64,000 nucleotides of DNA. It comes from BRH-c54 sp965284565. GTDB taxonomy: Bacteria > Bacteroidota > Bacteroidia > Flavobacteriales_E > Vicingaceae. The notes under the pieces are model-generated. The model had not been told where the DNA came from. It saw nothing but the letters and a program-made list of their open reading frames with translations, and did not search any database. The DNA is taken from the NCBI GenBank assembly GCA_965284565.1, contig OZ260100.1, forward strand, positions 3,224,001-3,288,000, in the 5' to 3' direction. Below are positions 43,571 through 52,823 of this stretch, one piece after another. The stretch's first letter is position 1. The number at the start of each line of letters is the position of its first letter. Both the position numbers and the translations under genes were made by a program.

Positions 43571-45292
43571 ATGTACATACTAGGAATAAATGCATATCAT
43601 GGCGATTCATCTGCCTGTATTTTAAAAAATGGTGAAATAATAGCTGCTTCAGAGGAAGAAAGATTTAGAAGAATCAAGCATTGGGCTGGTTTTCCCTCTG
43701 AGGCTATTAAATTTTGTTTAGGCGAAGCTAATATTGATATTACTAAAGTAGACTATATTACTATTTCTCGTGATCCTTCTGCTAATATTCACAAAAAAAT
43801 TCTTCATGCTGCCAAAAACCTGGTTTCAGTTAAAGCTCTAAAAGACCGTTTGGCTAATACCAAAAAAGTAGGCAGTGTAAAAGCTGAACTAAGTAAAGTC
43901 TTTAACATTCCTGAAGACCAAATTAAAGCTGAAGTAAAAAATATAGAACACCATAGAAGTCACTTAGCTAGTGCCTTTTTCGCGTCTCCTTTTGATGAGG
44001 CTGCTATTCTTTCCATAGATGGTTTTGGAGATTTTACTTCTACTATGATAGCTACCGGAAAAGGAAATAAAATTGATGTATTAGATACTGTTATCTACCC
44101 TCATTCAGCTGGAATTTTCTATACCTCATTAACACAATACTTAGGTTTTCCTCATTATGGCGATGAATACAAGGTAATGGGCTTAGCTCCTTATGGTGAA
44201 CCCAAATATATCAATGAACTCAAAAAAATCATCTTATTTAAAGACAATGGATTGTTTGAGTTGAATACCAAATACTTTAAACATGCTAAAGAAGGCGTTG
44301 CCATGAGTTGGGAAAATGGAGACCCTCATATCGATAGTATTTTCTCAGAAGAATTAGAAAAATTACTCGGTCCTGCCAGAAAAAAAGAAGATGAACTTAC
44401 TCAAAAACATAAAGATATTGCCACTTCTGTACAACGTGTTACCGAAGAGTTGATTTTCCATATTTTAAATCATCTACAAAAAAGAACTGGATTAAAAAAC
44501 ATTTGTATTGCTGGTGGTGTGGCTCAAAACTCGGTAGCTAATGGTAAAATATTAGAGCAAACTACCTTTGAAAATATTTATATTCCTTCTGCTGGACATG
44601 ATGCAGGGACAGCATTAGGTTCTGCCTTATGGTTGTATAATCATATATTAGAAAACGACAGACTTCCTGCTATTTACAATGCTTATACCGGTGCTAAATC
44701 AACCAACGAAGAAGTAGAAGCTTGCCTAAAAGCTGATAATATTGAATACACTAAATACAATGATGAAGAATTATTAGAAATTGTTTCGGATGCATTAGTA
44801 GATGGAAAAGTAATTGGTTGGTTTCAAGGAAGAGCAGAATTTGGCCCCCGAGCATTAGGACACCGTTCTATTATTGTTGACCCAAGAAGAACAGATGCCA
44901 AAGAATTATTAAATGCTAAAATAAAACGTAGAGAAAGCTTCCGTCCGTTTGCTCCTTCTATTTTAGAGGAATATGTTCCAGAATATTTTGAAAAAACCGA
45001 TAAAGTTCCTTTTATGGAAAAGGTTTACCCTATCAAAAAAGAAAAACATGCCGAAATTCCTGCGGTTACTCATGTAGATGGTACAGGTCGTTTACAAACT
45101 GTTGAAAAAGGTGATAGGTATTACGATTTAATTGAAAGATTTAGACAAAAAACAGGAACACCAATTTTGTTGAATACCTCCTTTAATGAAAATGAACCTA
45201 TTGTAAACACTCCCAAAGAAGCACTAGATTGTTATTTAAGAACAGAAATGGACATGTTGGTAATGGAAAACTGTGTCGTGTCCAGAAAATAA
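43571..45292 (+). CDS. carbamoyltransferase, NodU/CmcH family
   Basis: 573 residues, the normal length. The N-terminal Kae1-like domain has ILGINAYHGDSSACILKNGE, SEEERFRRIKHW, HHRSHLASAFFASPF and AILSIDGFGDFTSTM; the middle has CIAGGVAQNSVANGKI and the C-terminal YrdC-like domain has GWFQGRAEFGPRALGHRSI, DPRRTDAKELLNAKIK and ILLNTSFNENEPIVNTP. These enzymes transfer a carbamoyl group from carbamoyl phosphate to a hydroxyl, often on a sugar. It could decorate the polysaccharide made by the upstream genes, and may also be read together with the SpoIIM operon 12 bases downstream. Confidence 0.95.
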   Translation: MYILGINAYHGDSSACILKNGEIIAASEEERFRRIKHWAGFPSEAIKFCLGEANIDITKVDYITISRDPSANIHKKILHAAKNLVSVKALKDRLANTKKVGSVKAELSKVFNIPEDQIKAEVKNIEHHRSHLASAFFASPFDEAAILSIDGFGDFTSTMIATGKGNKIDVLDTVIYPHSAGIFYTSLTQYLGFPHYGDEYKVMGLAPYGEPKYINELKKIILFKDNGLFELNTKYFKHAKEGVAMSWENGDPHIDSIFSEELEKLLGPARKKEDELTQKHKDIATSVQRVTEELIFHILNHLQKRTGLKNICIAGGVAQNSVANGKILEQTTFENIYIPSAGHDAGTALGSALWLYNHILENDRLPAIYNAYTGAKSTNEEVEACLKADNIEYTKYNDEELLEIVSDALVDGKVIGWFQGRAEFGPRALGHRSIIVDPRRTDAKELLNAKIKRRESFRPFAPSILEEYVPEYFEKTDKVPFMEKVYPIKKEKHAEIPAVTHVDGTGRLQTVEKGDRYYDLIERFRQKTGTPILLNTSFNENEPIVNTPKEALDCYLRTEMDMLVMENCVVSRK

Positions 45293-45304
45293 AGCACACA
45301 ACTA

Positions 45305-46303
45305 TTGAAAGAAGTCGTTTTTATAAAAAAGAATGCCGATAAGTGGAAAAAGATGGAACAGCTCATTCATCAAAAGGTAAAAATTACACCTGATGAAAAT
45401 GCTGATTTATTTATCCAACTTACCAACGACTTAGCTTTTGCTAAAACTTATTATCCGAAATCTACTACTGCAGAATATCTTAACCAACTTGCTGCTACTG
45501 TTCACCATGAGATTTACCAAAATAAAAAAGAAAGTAACAATCGTTTTATTACTTTCTGGAAAACAGAATTGCCATTGGTAATAAAAAATCACCACAAACA
45601 GTTACTTATTGCTTTTCTTATTTTCTTTATTTCTGGAACTGTAGGATGGATTTCAGCTAAATATGACGATAGTTTTGTGAGGCTTATTTTAGGTGATACT
45701 TATGTAAATATGACATTGGAAAACATTGAGAATAATGATCCTATGGCGGTTTATAAAAAATCTAAAGAATTAGATATGTTTTTGGGAATTACCATAAATA
45801 ATATTCGCGTTTCATTTATTGCCTTTATTCTAGGTTTATTTTTCTCATTCGGAACAGGATATGTTTTGTTTCTTAATGGTGTTATGCTAGGTGCTTTTCA
45901 GTATTTTTTTGCTGCTAAAGGGTTATTATTCGAGTCTTTTCTTACTATTTGGATACACGGAACTTTGGAAATTTCTGCTATAATTATTGCCGGGGCAGCA
46001 GGAATAATCATGGGTAATAGTATACTTTTTCCTAAAACTTACCCTAGAGCTACTTCTTTTATTAAAGGCGCTAAAAACGGAATAAAAATAGTTATTGGCT
46101 TAGTCCCTATTTTTATAACTGCTGGTTTTTTAGAAGGTTTCGTAACCCGACATACAGAAATGCCTATTTATTTATCTTTATTTATTATCTTGGGCTCACT
46201 AAGTTTTATCATTTGGTATTTTATCATTTACCCTATCAAAATATTTAAAAAAATCAACTATGAATCAAGAAAGAATAGATTTCGAAAAAGAAAGAGACTT
46301 TAG
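45305..46303 (+). CDS. SpoIIM-family (DUF95) membrane protein
   Basis: 332 residues starting at TTG. A soluble N-terminal part (KEVVFIKKNADKWKKMEQLI) is followed by about five membrane helices from residue 95, with the conserved ITINNIRVSFIAFILGLFFS, WIHGTLEISAIIIAGAAG and AGFLEGFVTRHTEMP blocks of the SpoIIM/DUF95 family. In Bacteroidota this gene is a fixed member of a conserved RDD-SpoIIM-DUF4129-DUF4350-MoxR-DUF58 cluster and has nothing to do with sporulation there. The RDD gene usually found next to it is absent here. Confidence 0.9.
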   Translation: MKEVVFIKKNADKWKKMEQLIHQKVKITPDENADLFIQLTNDLAFAKTYYPKSTTAEYLNQLAATVHHEIYQNKKESNNRFITFWKTELPLVIKNHHKQLLIAFLIFFISGTVGWISAKYDDSFVRLILGDTYVNMTLENIENNDPMAVYKKSKELDMFLGITINNIRVSFIAFILGLFFSFGTGYVLFLNGVMLGAFQYFFAAKGLLFESFLTIWIHGTLEISAIIIAGAAGIIMGNSILFPKTYPRATSFIKGAKNGIKIVIGLVPIFITAGFLEGFVTRHTEMPIYLSLFIILGSLSFIIWYFIIYPIKIFKKINYESRKNRFRKRKRL

Positions 46304-47216
46304 TAGTACGCTAACTGTTTCATTTACTTTTATTAAAGAAAATTTTAAACTTTTTTTCTCTTCCCTGCTTTTTTTAGCCGGACCATTATTGTTGCTTAAT
46401 GCTATATTAATGAGTATTTATGTCCAAAACATTTTTAATTTTCAAACTTTTAATCCAGACGATTTTGAAAATTTACAGTTTTTCTCTCCTGTATATTTTT
46501 TAGTCATTATTATTGCTATAGCCTCTAGTCTTGTTGTCCTTGGCGTTACTTATGAATATGTTTTTCTGTACGATAAATATGATGGGGCAAAATTTACTGT
46601 AAATGATGTTTGGAATGCTTTCCTAAAAGATCTAGGAATACTTATTTCTACTTTCTTTTTTCTAGTAGGAATATTTATTCTATTTCTAATTGCTTTAGGT
46701 ATCATTATAGGTCTTTTTGCCATGATGGGTGGAATTTTGATGGGGTTAATTATGTTTGCTCTTTTTATAGCTTTAATGGTAGTTGGTCCTCCTCTGCTGT
46801 TTGTTATAACTGCTGTTTATCCTATTAGAATTAAGGAACGTATTGGAAATTTTGCTGCTCTAAAAAAAGCTTATCAATTAGCTAAGAACAACTTTGGAAA
46901 TACTTGGATATTAATTTTCATATCCCAATTAATTGTTGGTGCTATTGGGTTTGTTTTTAGTATCCCTCAGTTAATTTATACCGTTATGATTCAACTAAAT
47001 AGCATACAAAATGCAGCTGTAGAAACTAGCTCTGTTTTACTTACTAGCTTTAATGTTATAGCAACCATAGGAACCAATCTAACAAATGTGATATTTTTGG
47101 TTATCGTTGTCTTCCACTATTTTAGCTGTAATGAAAAAGTTTTTGGAGGAGGTCTGATGAAAAAAATTGACGCTATTGGTAATACTTCAGAAGACAACGA
47201 AGATATAACCATTTAA
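46260..47216 (+). CDS. multi-pass membrane protein of the MoxR/DUF58 cluster
   Basis: 318 residues with about six helices (first near residue 31-53, then 77-99, 124-157, 160-185, 212-235 and 266-290). It resembles the membrane domain of glycerophosphodiester phosphodiesterase-like proteins (KEAY-type segment FAALKKAYQLAKNNFGNTWIL) but no phosphodiesterase part is present. Its start lies 44 bases inside the SpoIIM gene, so the two are translationally coupled. Function unknown; position in the operon suggests a membrane complex with SpoIIM and DUF4129 proteins. Confidence 0.8.
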   Translation: MNQERIDFEKERDFSSTLTVSFTFIKENFKLFFSSLLFLAGPLLLLNAILMSIYVQNIFNFQTFNPDDFENLQFFSPVYFLVIIIAIASSLVVLGVTYEYVFLYDKYDGAKFTVNDVWNAFLKDLGILISTFFFLVGIFILFLIALGIIIGLFAMMGGILMGLIMFALFIALMVVGPPLLFVITAVYPIRIKERIGNFAALKKAYQLAKNNFGNTWILIFISQLIVGAIGFVFSIPQLIYTVMIQLNSIQNAAVETSSVLLTSFNVIATIGTNLTNVIFLVIVVFHYFSCNEKVFGGGLMKKIDAIGNTSEDNEDITI

Positions 47217-47233
47217 ACAAGCTACTCTAATTT

Positions 47234-47965
47234 ATGCTTAATGTTCAATTATTACTGCGTTACTTTATATTGCTATGTCTGCTTAGTCTGAAGCTAAGTG
47301 TTTTCAGTAATGATACGCTAAAAGTAAAAATTGACTCTTCAAGTACCATTGATGTAAAAAAAGTAGCTGACGAATCTATTGAAAAATACACAAACGATAA
47401 AGAATTTTTATACGACCGTATTCCACCACCGGCAGAATCTCCTTGGGAAGCTTTTAAGCGATGGTTAAATAAGCTTTTTAATAAATATGTAAGTAATAAT
47501 CTTCCTCCCATTTTTTGGGATATTTTAATCTGGACAATTGTTGCTGCTGCTCTTATTTTAATTATCTACCGACTGTTCCGTCATGAAATAAAAGGTGTTT
47601 TTAGAGGCAAATCTGCAACCAATAAAGTTGGTTTTATTCATGAAGATGAAAATATTCATGAAATGGATTTTAACCAACTTATTACCAATGCCATTACTGA
47701 AAAAGATTATAAAAATGCCATCCGCTTGTCTTATTTAAAACTATTAAAAACCCTTACTGATGAAGATTTAATTACCTGGAAAGCTGACAAAACTAATTTA
47801 GATTATATTGCTGAATTAAAACAATCCCCGTTGCAAACGCCATTCAAAAAGACTACTGTAGTTTTTGAACATGTTTGGTACGGAGAATTTACCATTAACG
47901 AAAATCATTTTGATGAAACCATGCTTATTTTTAATGATATGCATAATAAAATAACCAACCATTAA
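47234..47965 (+). CDS. DUF4129 domain membrane protein
   Basis: 243 residues. A signal-like helix (about 5-25) is followed by a periplasmic stretch with PPPAESPWEAFKRWLNKLF, one membrane helix (about 95-115: DILIWTIVAAALILIIYRLF) and a cytoplasmic DUF4129 domain (about 150-243) with DYKNAIRLSYLKLLKTL, LITWKADKTNLDYIAEL and FEHVWYGEF. The family is linked to transglutaminase-like and MoxR/DUF58 loci. It is six bases before the DUF4350 gene. Confidence 0.88.
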   Translation: MLNVQLLLRYFILLCLLSLKLSVFSNDTLKVKIDSSSTIDVKKVADESIEKYTNDKEFLYDRIPPPAESPWEAFKRWLNKLFNKYVSNNLPPIFWDILIWTIVAAALILIIYRLFRHEIKGVFRGKSATNKVGFIHEDENIHEMDFNQLITNAITEKDYKNAIRLSYLKLLKTLTDEDLITWKADKTNLDYIAELKQSPLQTPFKKTTVVFEHVWYGEFTINENHFDETMLIFNDMHNKITNH

Positions 47966-47971
47966 GCTTAC

Positions 47972-49186
47972 TTGAAAAAATACATAAAATATTATCTTGT
48001 TCTATTGGTCTTATTTATTTTGGCTGTATATTTTCAGTACAATGCTCCCAAACCTATTAATTGGACTGAAAACTACACTAAAAAAGACAAAATCCCTTAC
48101 GGATGTTTTGTTTTGCACGATTTACTTCCAGAACTTTTTCCCAACCAAAAAATATTACATGTAAATGAACCTATTTATACTGCATTAGATTCTTTAAATA
48201 ACTTTAATTACTTGTTTATTAATAATGAATTTAGTCCTGACAAAGCTGAAACTGAAAAACTTTTAAAAGCTATTCACAAAGGAAATACCGCTTTTATAGC
48301 CGCTCGTGAATTTTACGGACTGTTTGCCGACACACTAAATATTGCTACTGATGGAAATTATAATTTCTATTACAACGAAAAAAACAACTCCCCTATTCAC
48401 ATCAATTTTGAAAACAAAAATATCAGACAAGATTCTCCCTATATTTTTCATAAAAACATTTTCCATTTTTACTTTACTAATTTTGATACTGCCAATACAA
48501 CAGTGTTGGGGCATTCCGAAATTTACAAGTTGGGAAATATTAATTATCAACAAGAAGTCAACTTTATTGCAATAAAACATGGTAAAGGAAAAATTTACAT
48601 TAATACTTTACCTGCTGCTTTTACCAATTATTTTTTAACCGATAGTTTAAATTATTCTTACGCTTTTAATGCCTTAAGTTATTTAGATAAAAACACGCTT
48701 ATTTGGGATGATTACTACAAAATTGGTAAACCCATCATTACTTCTCCTCTTCGGTTTATTTTATCTAACCCTGCTTTAAAATTTGCTTACTTTTTAGCCA
48801 TCTTTAGCTTATTGATTTACATTGTTTTTAATATTAAAAGAAGACAACGCATTATTCCTGTTATTGAACCTTTAAGCAATGCTACCACAGATTTTGTTGA
48901 AGTAGTTTCTCAGATGTATTACCATCAAAAAAATCATTTGGATTTGGCTAATAAAAAAATCATTTATTTCCTCGAAAATGTAAGAACCAACTACTTGCTC
49001 AACACACAACAGTTAGACAATGATTTTAAGAAACAACTAGCAAGAAAATCGGGTGTAGAAATGAAATTTACCGATGAACTTATAAATGAATTCAAAACTA
49101 TTTTAAATAAAAAATCACTTACTGAAACAGAATTATTACATTTAAATCAATTAATTAACACTTTTCATAAAAACAAAATAAGATAA
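47972..49186 (+). CDS. DUF4350 domain membrane protein
   Basis: 404 residues from a TTG start. An N-terminal helix (about 5-22) anchors a periplasmic DUF4350 domain with DKIPYGCFVLHDLLPELFPNQ, AFIAAREFYGLFADTLNI and GKIYINTLPAAFTNYFLTD. A second helix (about 268-288) leads to a cytoplasmic tail of about 115 residues. The reaction is unknown; the domain is glutamine-amidotransferase-like in fold. It is followed after two bases by moxR. Confidence 0.87.
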   Translation: MKKYIKYYLVLLVLFILAVYFQYNAPKPINWTENYTKKDKIPYGCFVLHDLLPELFPNQKILHVNEPIYTALDSLNNFNYLFINNEFSPDKAETEKLLKAIHKGNTAFIAAREFYGLFADTLNIATDGNYNFYYNEKNNSPIHINFENKNIRQDSPYIFHKNIFHFYFTNFDTANTTVLGHSEIYKLGNINYQQEVNFIAIKHGKGKIYINTLPAAFTNYFLTDSLNYSYAFNALSYLDKNTLIWDDYYKIGKPIITSPLRFILSNPALKFAYFLAIFSLLIYIVFNIKRRQRIIPVIEPLSNATTDFVEVVSQMYYHQKNHLDLANKKIIYFLENVRTNYLLNTQQLDNDFKKQLARKSGVEMKFTDELINEFKTILNKKSLTETELLHLNQLINTFHKNKIR

Positions 49187-49188
49187 TC

Positions 49189-50199
49189 ATGGAAGAAAAC
49201 ATACCTAATGAAGCTGCCAACAACAACGATTCTTCTTTTAAAGCTAGAATAGATTTGTCTGAAATTCAACAAGCAATGCAGCTAATAAAAGACAAGCTAA
49301 ACAGTATTATTATTGGTCAGGAACAAATGATAGATTTATTACTGATTGCTATTCTTTCTGATGGACATGTGTTAATTGAAGGTGTGCCTGGAGTTGCCAA
49401 AACACTTACTGCAAAACTTATGGCTCATAGTATTTCTGTAGATTTTTCTAGGATACAGTTTACGCCCGATTTAATGCCTTCTGACATTATTGGAACTGCC
49501 GTTTTTAACCCAAAAACGGTTGATTTTGAGTTTAGAAAAGGTCCTTTATTTTCAAACATTATATTAATTGATGAAATAAACCGTTCTCCAGCAAAAACTC
49601 AATCTGCATTGTTTGAAGTCATGGAAGAACACCAAATAACTAGCGATGGAACAACCTACAAAATGGCTGAGCCTTTTTTGGTTATTGCCACTCAAAACCC
49701 GTTAGAACAAGAAGGAACATATCGCTTACCCGAAGCTCAGTTAGATCGTTTTTTATTTAAAATTGAAGTAGGATACCCTAGTGAAACTGCCGAAAAACAA
49801 TTATTGCTCAACTTCCATCAGCAAAAAAATAAAATTGATATTTCTGCAGTAGAAAAAATGCTCACTGCTAATCAAATTACTGAGTTTAGGAAAAAAGTAA
49901 ACCAAGTACATGCCGATGAAAATATTATTGCCTACATCGCTAAAATTGTTGGTGCTACAAGAAGTGATACTGCAATTTTTGTTGGTGCTTCACCAAGAGC
50001 TTCTTTAGCCATTTTAAAAAGTGCTATGGCTCACGCAGCAATAAATGGTAAAGACTTTATTACACCTGATGATGTGAAGTTTATTGCTCCTCATGTGTTA
50101 AAACACCGAATAATTCTAACCCCAGAAAAAGAAATGGAAGGTGCTTTACCACAAGAAATTATTGACAGATTAATTGAAAAAATAGAAATTCCAAGATAA
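49189..50199 (+). CDS. MoxR-type AAA+ ATPase
   Basis: 336 residues. Walker A reads EGVPGVAKTLTAKLMA (about residue 65-72), then FTPDLMPSDIIGTAVF, Walker B NIILIDEINRSPAKTQSALFEVMEE, sensor 1 VIATQNPLEQEGTYRLPEAQLDRFLFK and sensor 2 GASPRASLAIL. MoxR ATPases act as chaperones that help mature or activate a partner, commonly a von Willebrand or DUF58 protein. Here the DUF58 gene follows five bases later. Confidence 0.95.
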   Translation: MEENIPNEAANNNDSSFKARIDLSEIQQAMQLIKDKLNSIIIGQEQMIDLLLIAILSDGHVLIEGVPGVAKTLTAKLMAHSISVDFSRIQFTPDLMPSDIIGTAVFNPKTVDFEFRKGPLFSNIILIDEINRSPAKTQSALFEVMEEHQITSDGTTYKMAEPFLVIATQNPLEQEGTYRLPEAQLDRFLFKIEVGYPSETAEKQLLLNFHQQKNKIDISAVEKMLTANQITEFRKKVNQVHADENIIAYIAKIVGATRSDTAIFVGASPRASLAILKSAMAHAAINGKDFITPDDVKFIAPHVLKHRIILTPEKEMEGALPQEIIDRLIEKIEIPR

Positions 50200-50204
50200 T
50201 TGTA

Positions 50205-51536
50205 ATGCAGTTTTTAAAATCGTTATACCTCAAACCTTTACTCTTCTATTGCCTTTCGGCTTTAGTAATTGTTTTTTGTGTAGGATTTATTTTCAGCATC
50301 TTTTTTTCTATTGGAATTTTTGCTTTTATAGCTATTTTAATTTTATTAATTATTGATATTTTACTGTTGTATAAGCAAACTAATGGGATTAATGCCAGTA
50401 GGTTAGTTAGCGACAGACTTTCTAATGGTGATGCTAATCAAATTCAGCTAATTGTAGAAAATAACTATCCGTTTGATGTTCATTTAAATATAGTTGATGA
50501 AGTTCCTATTCAATTTCAAGAACGAAATTTACAATTTAACCTTAGCTTACCAAAAGGGAAAAAAAAACTAATAAACTACACCATTACACCTACCCAACGT
50601 GGTGAATATAATTTCGGAAAACTTAACATTTATGCAGCTGCTAAGATAGGCTTTTTAGAGAGGAAATTTGTTTTCTCAGAAGAAAAAGATGTGGCTGTTT
50701 ATCCTTCTTTTCTGCAAATGAAGAGGTATGAACTTATTGCTTTTTCTAATCATCTTACTCAAACAGGCATTAAAAAAATTAGGAAAATTGGTAGAAATAC
50801 CGAATTCGAAAAAATTAATGAATATACTGCTGGTGATGATTTTAAAACCATAAACTGGCAAGCTACTGCCCGAAAAGGAAAGTTAATGATTAACCAATAT
50901 CAAGAAGAGAAATCGCAAAATGTATATTGCATCATTGATATGGGACGAAGTATGAAAATGCCATTTAATGGACTTACTTTGCTAGATTATGCTATCAATT
51001 CTTCTTTAGTTTTATCTAATATAATTGCTAAAAAATACGATAAACCTGGCATTATTACTTTTAATAATAAAATTAAAAATGTGCTTAAAACAGATAATTC
51101 AGGCTTGCAAATACAACGAATTATGGAATTGCTTTACAAACAAAAAACAGGTTTTGCCGAAAGTAATTATGAAATGCTCTACAGCACTATAAAATATAAA
51201 GTTCCGCAACGAAGTTTAATGCTGCTCTTTACCAATTTTGAAACACTCGATAGTTTGGACAGACAACTTATTTACTTAAAAGGTATTGCCAAAAATCATC
51301 TGTTAATTTGTATTTTCTTTGAAAACACTGAGCTTACTACTATCACTAAAAAAGACACTTACAATACTACTGATGTTTACAGACAAACCATTGCCGAGAA
51401 ATTTATTTTTGAAAAAAAACTAATTATGAAAAAACTAAATCAGCACGGAATTCAAACTATATATACTGCTCCCGAAAATTTAACCATCAATTCTATTAAT
51501 AAATATTTAGAAATAAAATCAAGACACCTTATCTAA
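50205..51536 (+). CDS. DUF58 domain protein
   Basis: 443 residues. Two N-terminal membrane helices (about 10-30 and 32-52) precede a beta-rich region (about 80-200) and the DUF58 domain with GRNTEFEKINEYTAGDDFKTINWQATARKGKLMINQYQEEK given here only by its landmarks GRNTEFEKI and INWQATARKG, followed by VYCIIDMGRSMKM, a MIDAS-like D-x-G-x-S site of von Willebrand fold. DUF58 proteins pair with MoxR ATPases and are thought to take part in envelope integrity. It is the last core gene of the operon. Confidence 0.93.
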   Translation: MQFLKSLYLKPLLFYCLSALVIVFCVGFIFSIFFSIGIFAFIAILILLIIDILLLYKQTNGINASRLVSDRLSNGDANQIQLIVENNYPFDVHLNIVDEVPIQFQERNLQFNLSLPKGKKKLINYTITPTQRGEYNFGKLNIYAAAKIGFLERKFVFSEEKDVAVYPSFLQMKRYELIAFSNHLTQTGIKKIRKIGRNTEFEKINEYTAGDDFKTINWQATARKGKLMINQYQEEKSQNVYCIIDMGRSMKMPFNGLTLLDYAINSSLVLSNIIAKKYDKPGIITFNNKIKNVLKTDNSGLQIQRIMELLYKQKTGFAESNYEMLYSTIKYKVPQRSLMLLFTNFETLDSLDRQLIYLKGIAKNHLLICIFFENTELTTITKKDTYNTTDVYRQTIAEKFIFEKKLIMKKLNQHGIQTIYTAPENLTINSINKYLEIKSRHLI

Positions 51537-51541
51537 CCAAT

Positions 51542-52249
51542 ATGCCCAACAACGATATTTTAGGAACCGCTTTAAAAGATTACCTCAAAGGTAAGAACAA
51601 AGAAAACATTACAGTAATTTCTTCTATTGCCGAAGATGATGAATTACCTTTAGATTATTTGTTTCGTAAAGCAGACCAATTGCCCCAATTAGAACAAAAA
51701 GCTCTTTCGCATTGTTATGGAAAAGTATTAGATGTTGGTGCTGGAAGTGGTACGCATAGTTTAATATTAAAAGAAAAAGGTTTAGATGTTTTGTCTATTG
51801 ATATTTCTGAAGGTGCTGTTGAGGTTATGAAAGAGCTTGGCTTAAATGCTTTACAAGCAGATTTTATGGAGTTTAACCATCAACAATTTGATACTATTTT
51901 ATTATTGATGAATGGTGTTGGCATTGCTCAACAATTAAATAAGCTGACTCATTTTCTTAACCATGCTGCTAGTTTAATTAATGATGGAGGACAGATTTTA
52001 TTAGACTCATCAGACATCAAATATATGTTTACAGAAGAAGATGGTTCTGTTTGGTTGAATTTAAATGGAGAATATTACGGTGAGGTTTCTTACCAAATGA
52101 AATACAATAATAACTTATCAGCAGAATTCTCGTGGTTATTTGTAGATTTAGAAAAGCTAAAAGAACATGCTGAAAAAGCTAACTTAAATTGTGAAGTAAT
52201 TTTTGAAGATGAACACTATGGTTATTTAGTAAGACTAATTAAAAGTTAA
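51542..52249 (+). CDS. class I SAM-dependent methyltransferase
   Basis: 235 residues. Motif I VLDVGAGSGTHSLILKEKG (about 60-78), post-I VLSIDISEGAVEVMKEL, motif II-like ALQADFMEF and motif IV FDTILLLMNGVGIAQQL are clear. Substrate unknown. It follows the DUF58 gene by five bases and so shares its transcript, but similar genes are not part of the conserved MoxR cluster, so functional linkage is uncertain. Its end overlaps the convergent gene by four bases. Confidence 0.85.
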   Translation: MPNNDILGTALKDYLKGKNKENITVISSIAEDDELPLDYLFRKADQLPQLEQKALSHCYGKVLDVGAGSGTHSLILKEKGLDVLSIDISEGAVEVMKELGLNALQADFMEFNHQQFDTILLLMNGVGIAQQLNKLTHFLNHAASLINDGGQILLDSSDIKYMFTEEDGSVWLNLNGEYYGEVSYQMKYNNNLSAEFSWLFVDLEKLKEHAEKANLNCEVIFEDEHYGYLVRLIKS

Positions 52250-52767
52250 AACAACTGTCTTATTTCATTTTTTAAAATTCCTATTGCCACGTGAGTTGGC
52301 GATTTTTCTAATTTCGACATCACCTCAAAAAGTTTTTGTCCAAATTCTACACCTGTTGCATCGCTTGGCAATTGAGATCCTGCAATATTTATCGCTCTAA
52401 TAATATCTTCTTTTACTTTTTTTATCACATCCCAAGTTGATGATGAAATATAAATTTGTTGAGCCACATTATGTTCAAACTCGGTTTTAACTGTTATAAT
52501 TAAATTATCTTGTAATAATTTAGCACTCATACCTGGTTTATGCATTCTTAAAACTAAATTTTCAGGAGAAATTCTTTCCAAAAACAACACTATTCTTTCA
52601 TAAGCTTGTAAGCGCAAAGGAGTGGTTATCTTTTGGTTTTCTTTTCTTATTTCATACATATGTTTGCGCTGCTCAGCGTCCATAAACTTTTTAATTACCA
52701 ACAAAGTAGCTGCTAACACTACCAAAGATGGTAAAATGTATTTTAATATGTCTAAAAATTCTTCCAT
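52246..52767 (-). CDS. conserved Bacteroidota membrane-anchored protein
   Basis: 173 residues. One N-terminal membrane helix (about 5-27: ILKYILPSLVVLAATLLVIKKFM) is followed by a cytoplasmic domain with the conserved blocks ITTPLRLQAYERIVLFLERI, SPENLVLRMHKP, QQIYISSSTWDVIKKVKED and SKLEKSPTHVAIGILKNEI. I know this as a widespread Bacteroidota protein of unknown function and recall DUF7935 as its family label, without being able to verify it. It is monocistronic with its own -7 box. Confidence 0.75.
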   Translation of the reverse strand: MEEFLDILKYILPSLVVLAATLLVIKKFMDAEQRKHMYEIRKENQKITTPLRLQAYERIVLFLERISPENLVLRMHKPGMSAKLLQDNLIITVKTEFEHNVAQQIYISSSTWDVIKKVKEDIIRAINIAGSQLPSDATGVEFGQKLFEVMSKLEKSPTHVAIGILKNEIRQLF

Positions 52768-52789
52768 AAATTGTTATTAGTTTAGGAAA

Positions 52790-52797
52790 CAAAAATA
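52790..52797 (-). promoter_or_regulatory. -7 box for the membrane-anchored protein
   Basis: TATTTTTG on the minus strand, exact TAnnTTTG, 23 bases before the start. Confidence 0.42.
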
Positions 52798-52823
52798 CAA
52801 AATCAACAGCAATTTACACACGC

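Noticed and set aside
45305..46303. Sporulation function for the SpoIIM protein
   Set aside because: The gene belongs to a conserved Bacteroidota MoxR/DUF58 cluster in non-sporing bacteria.
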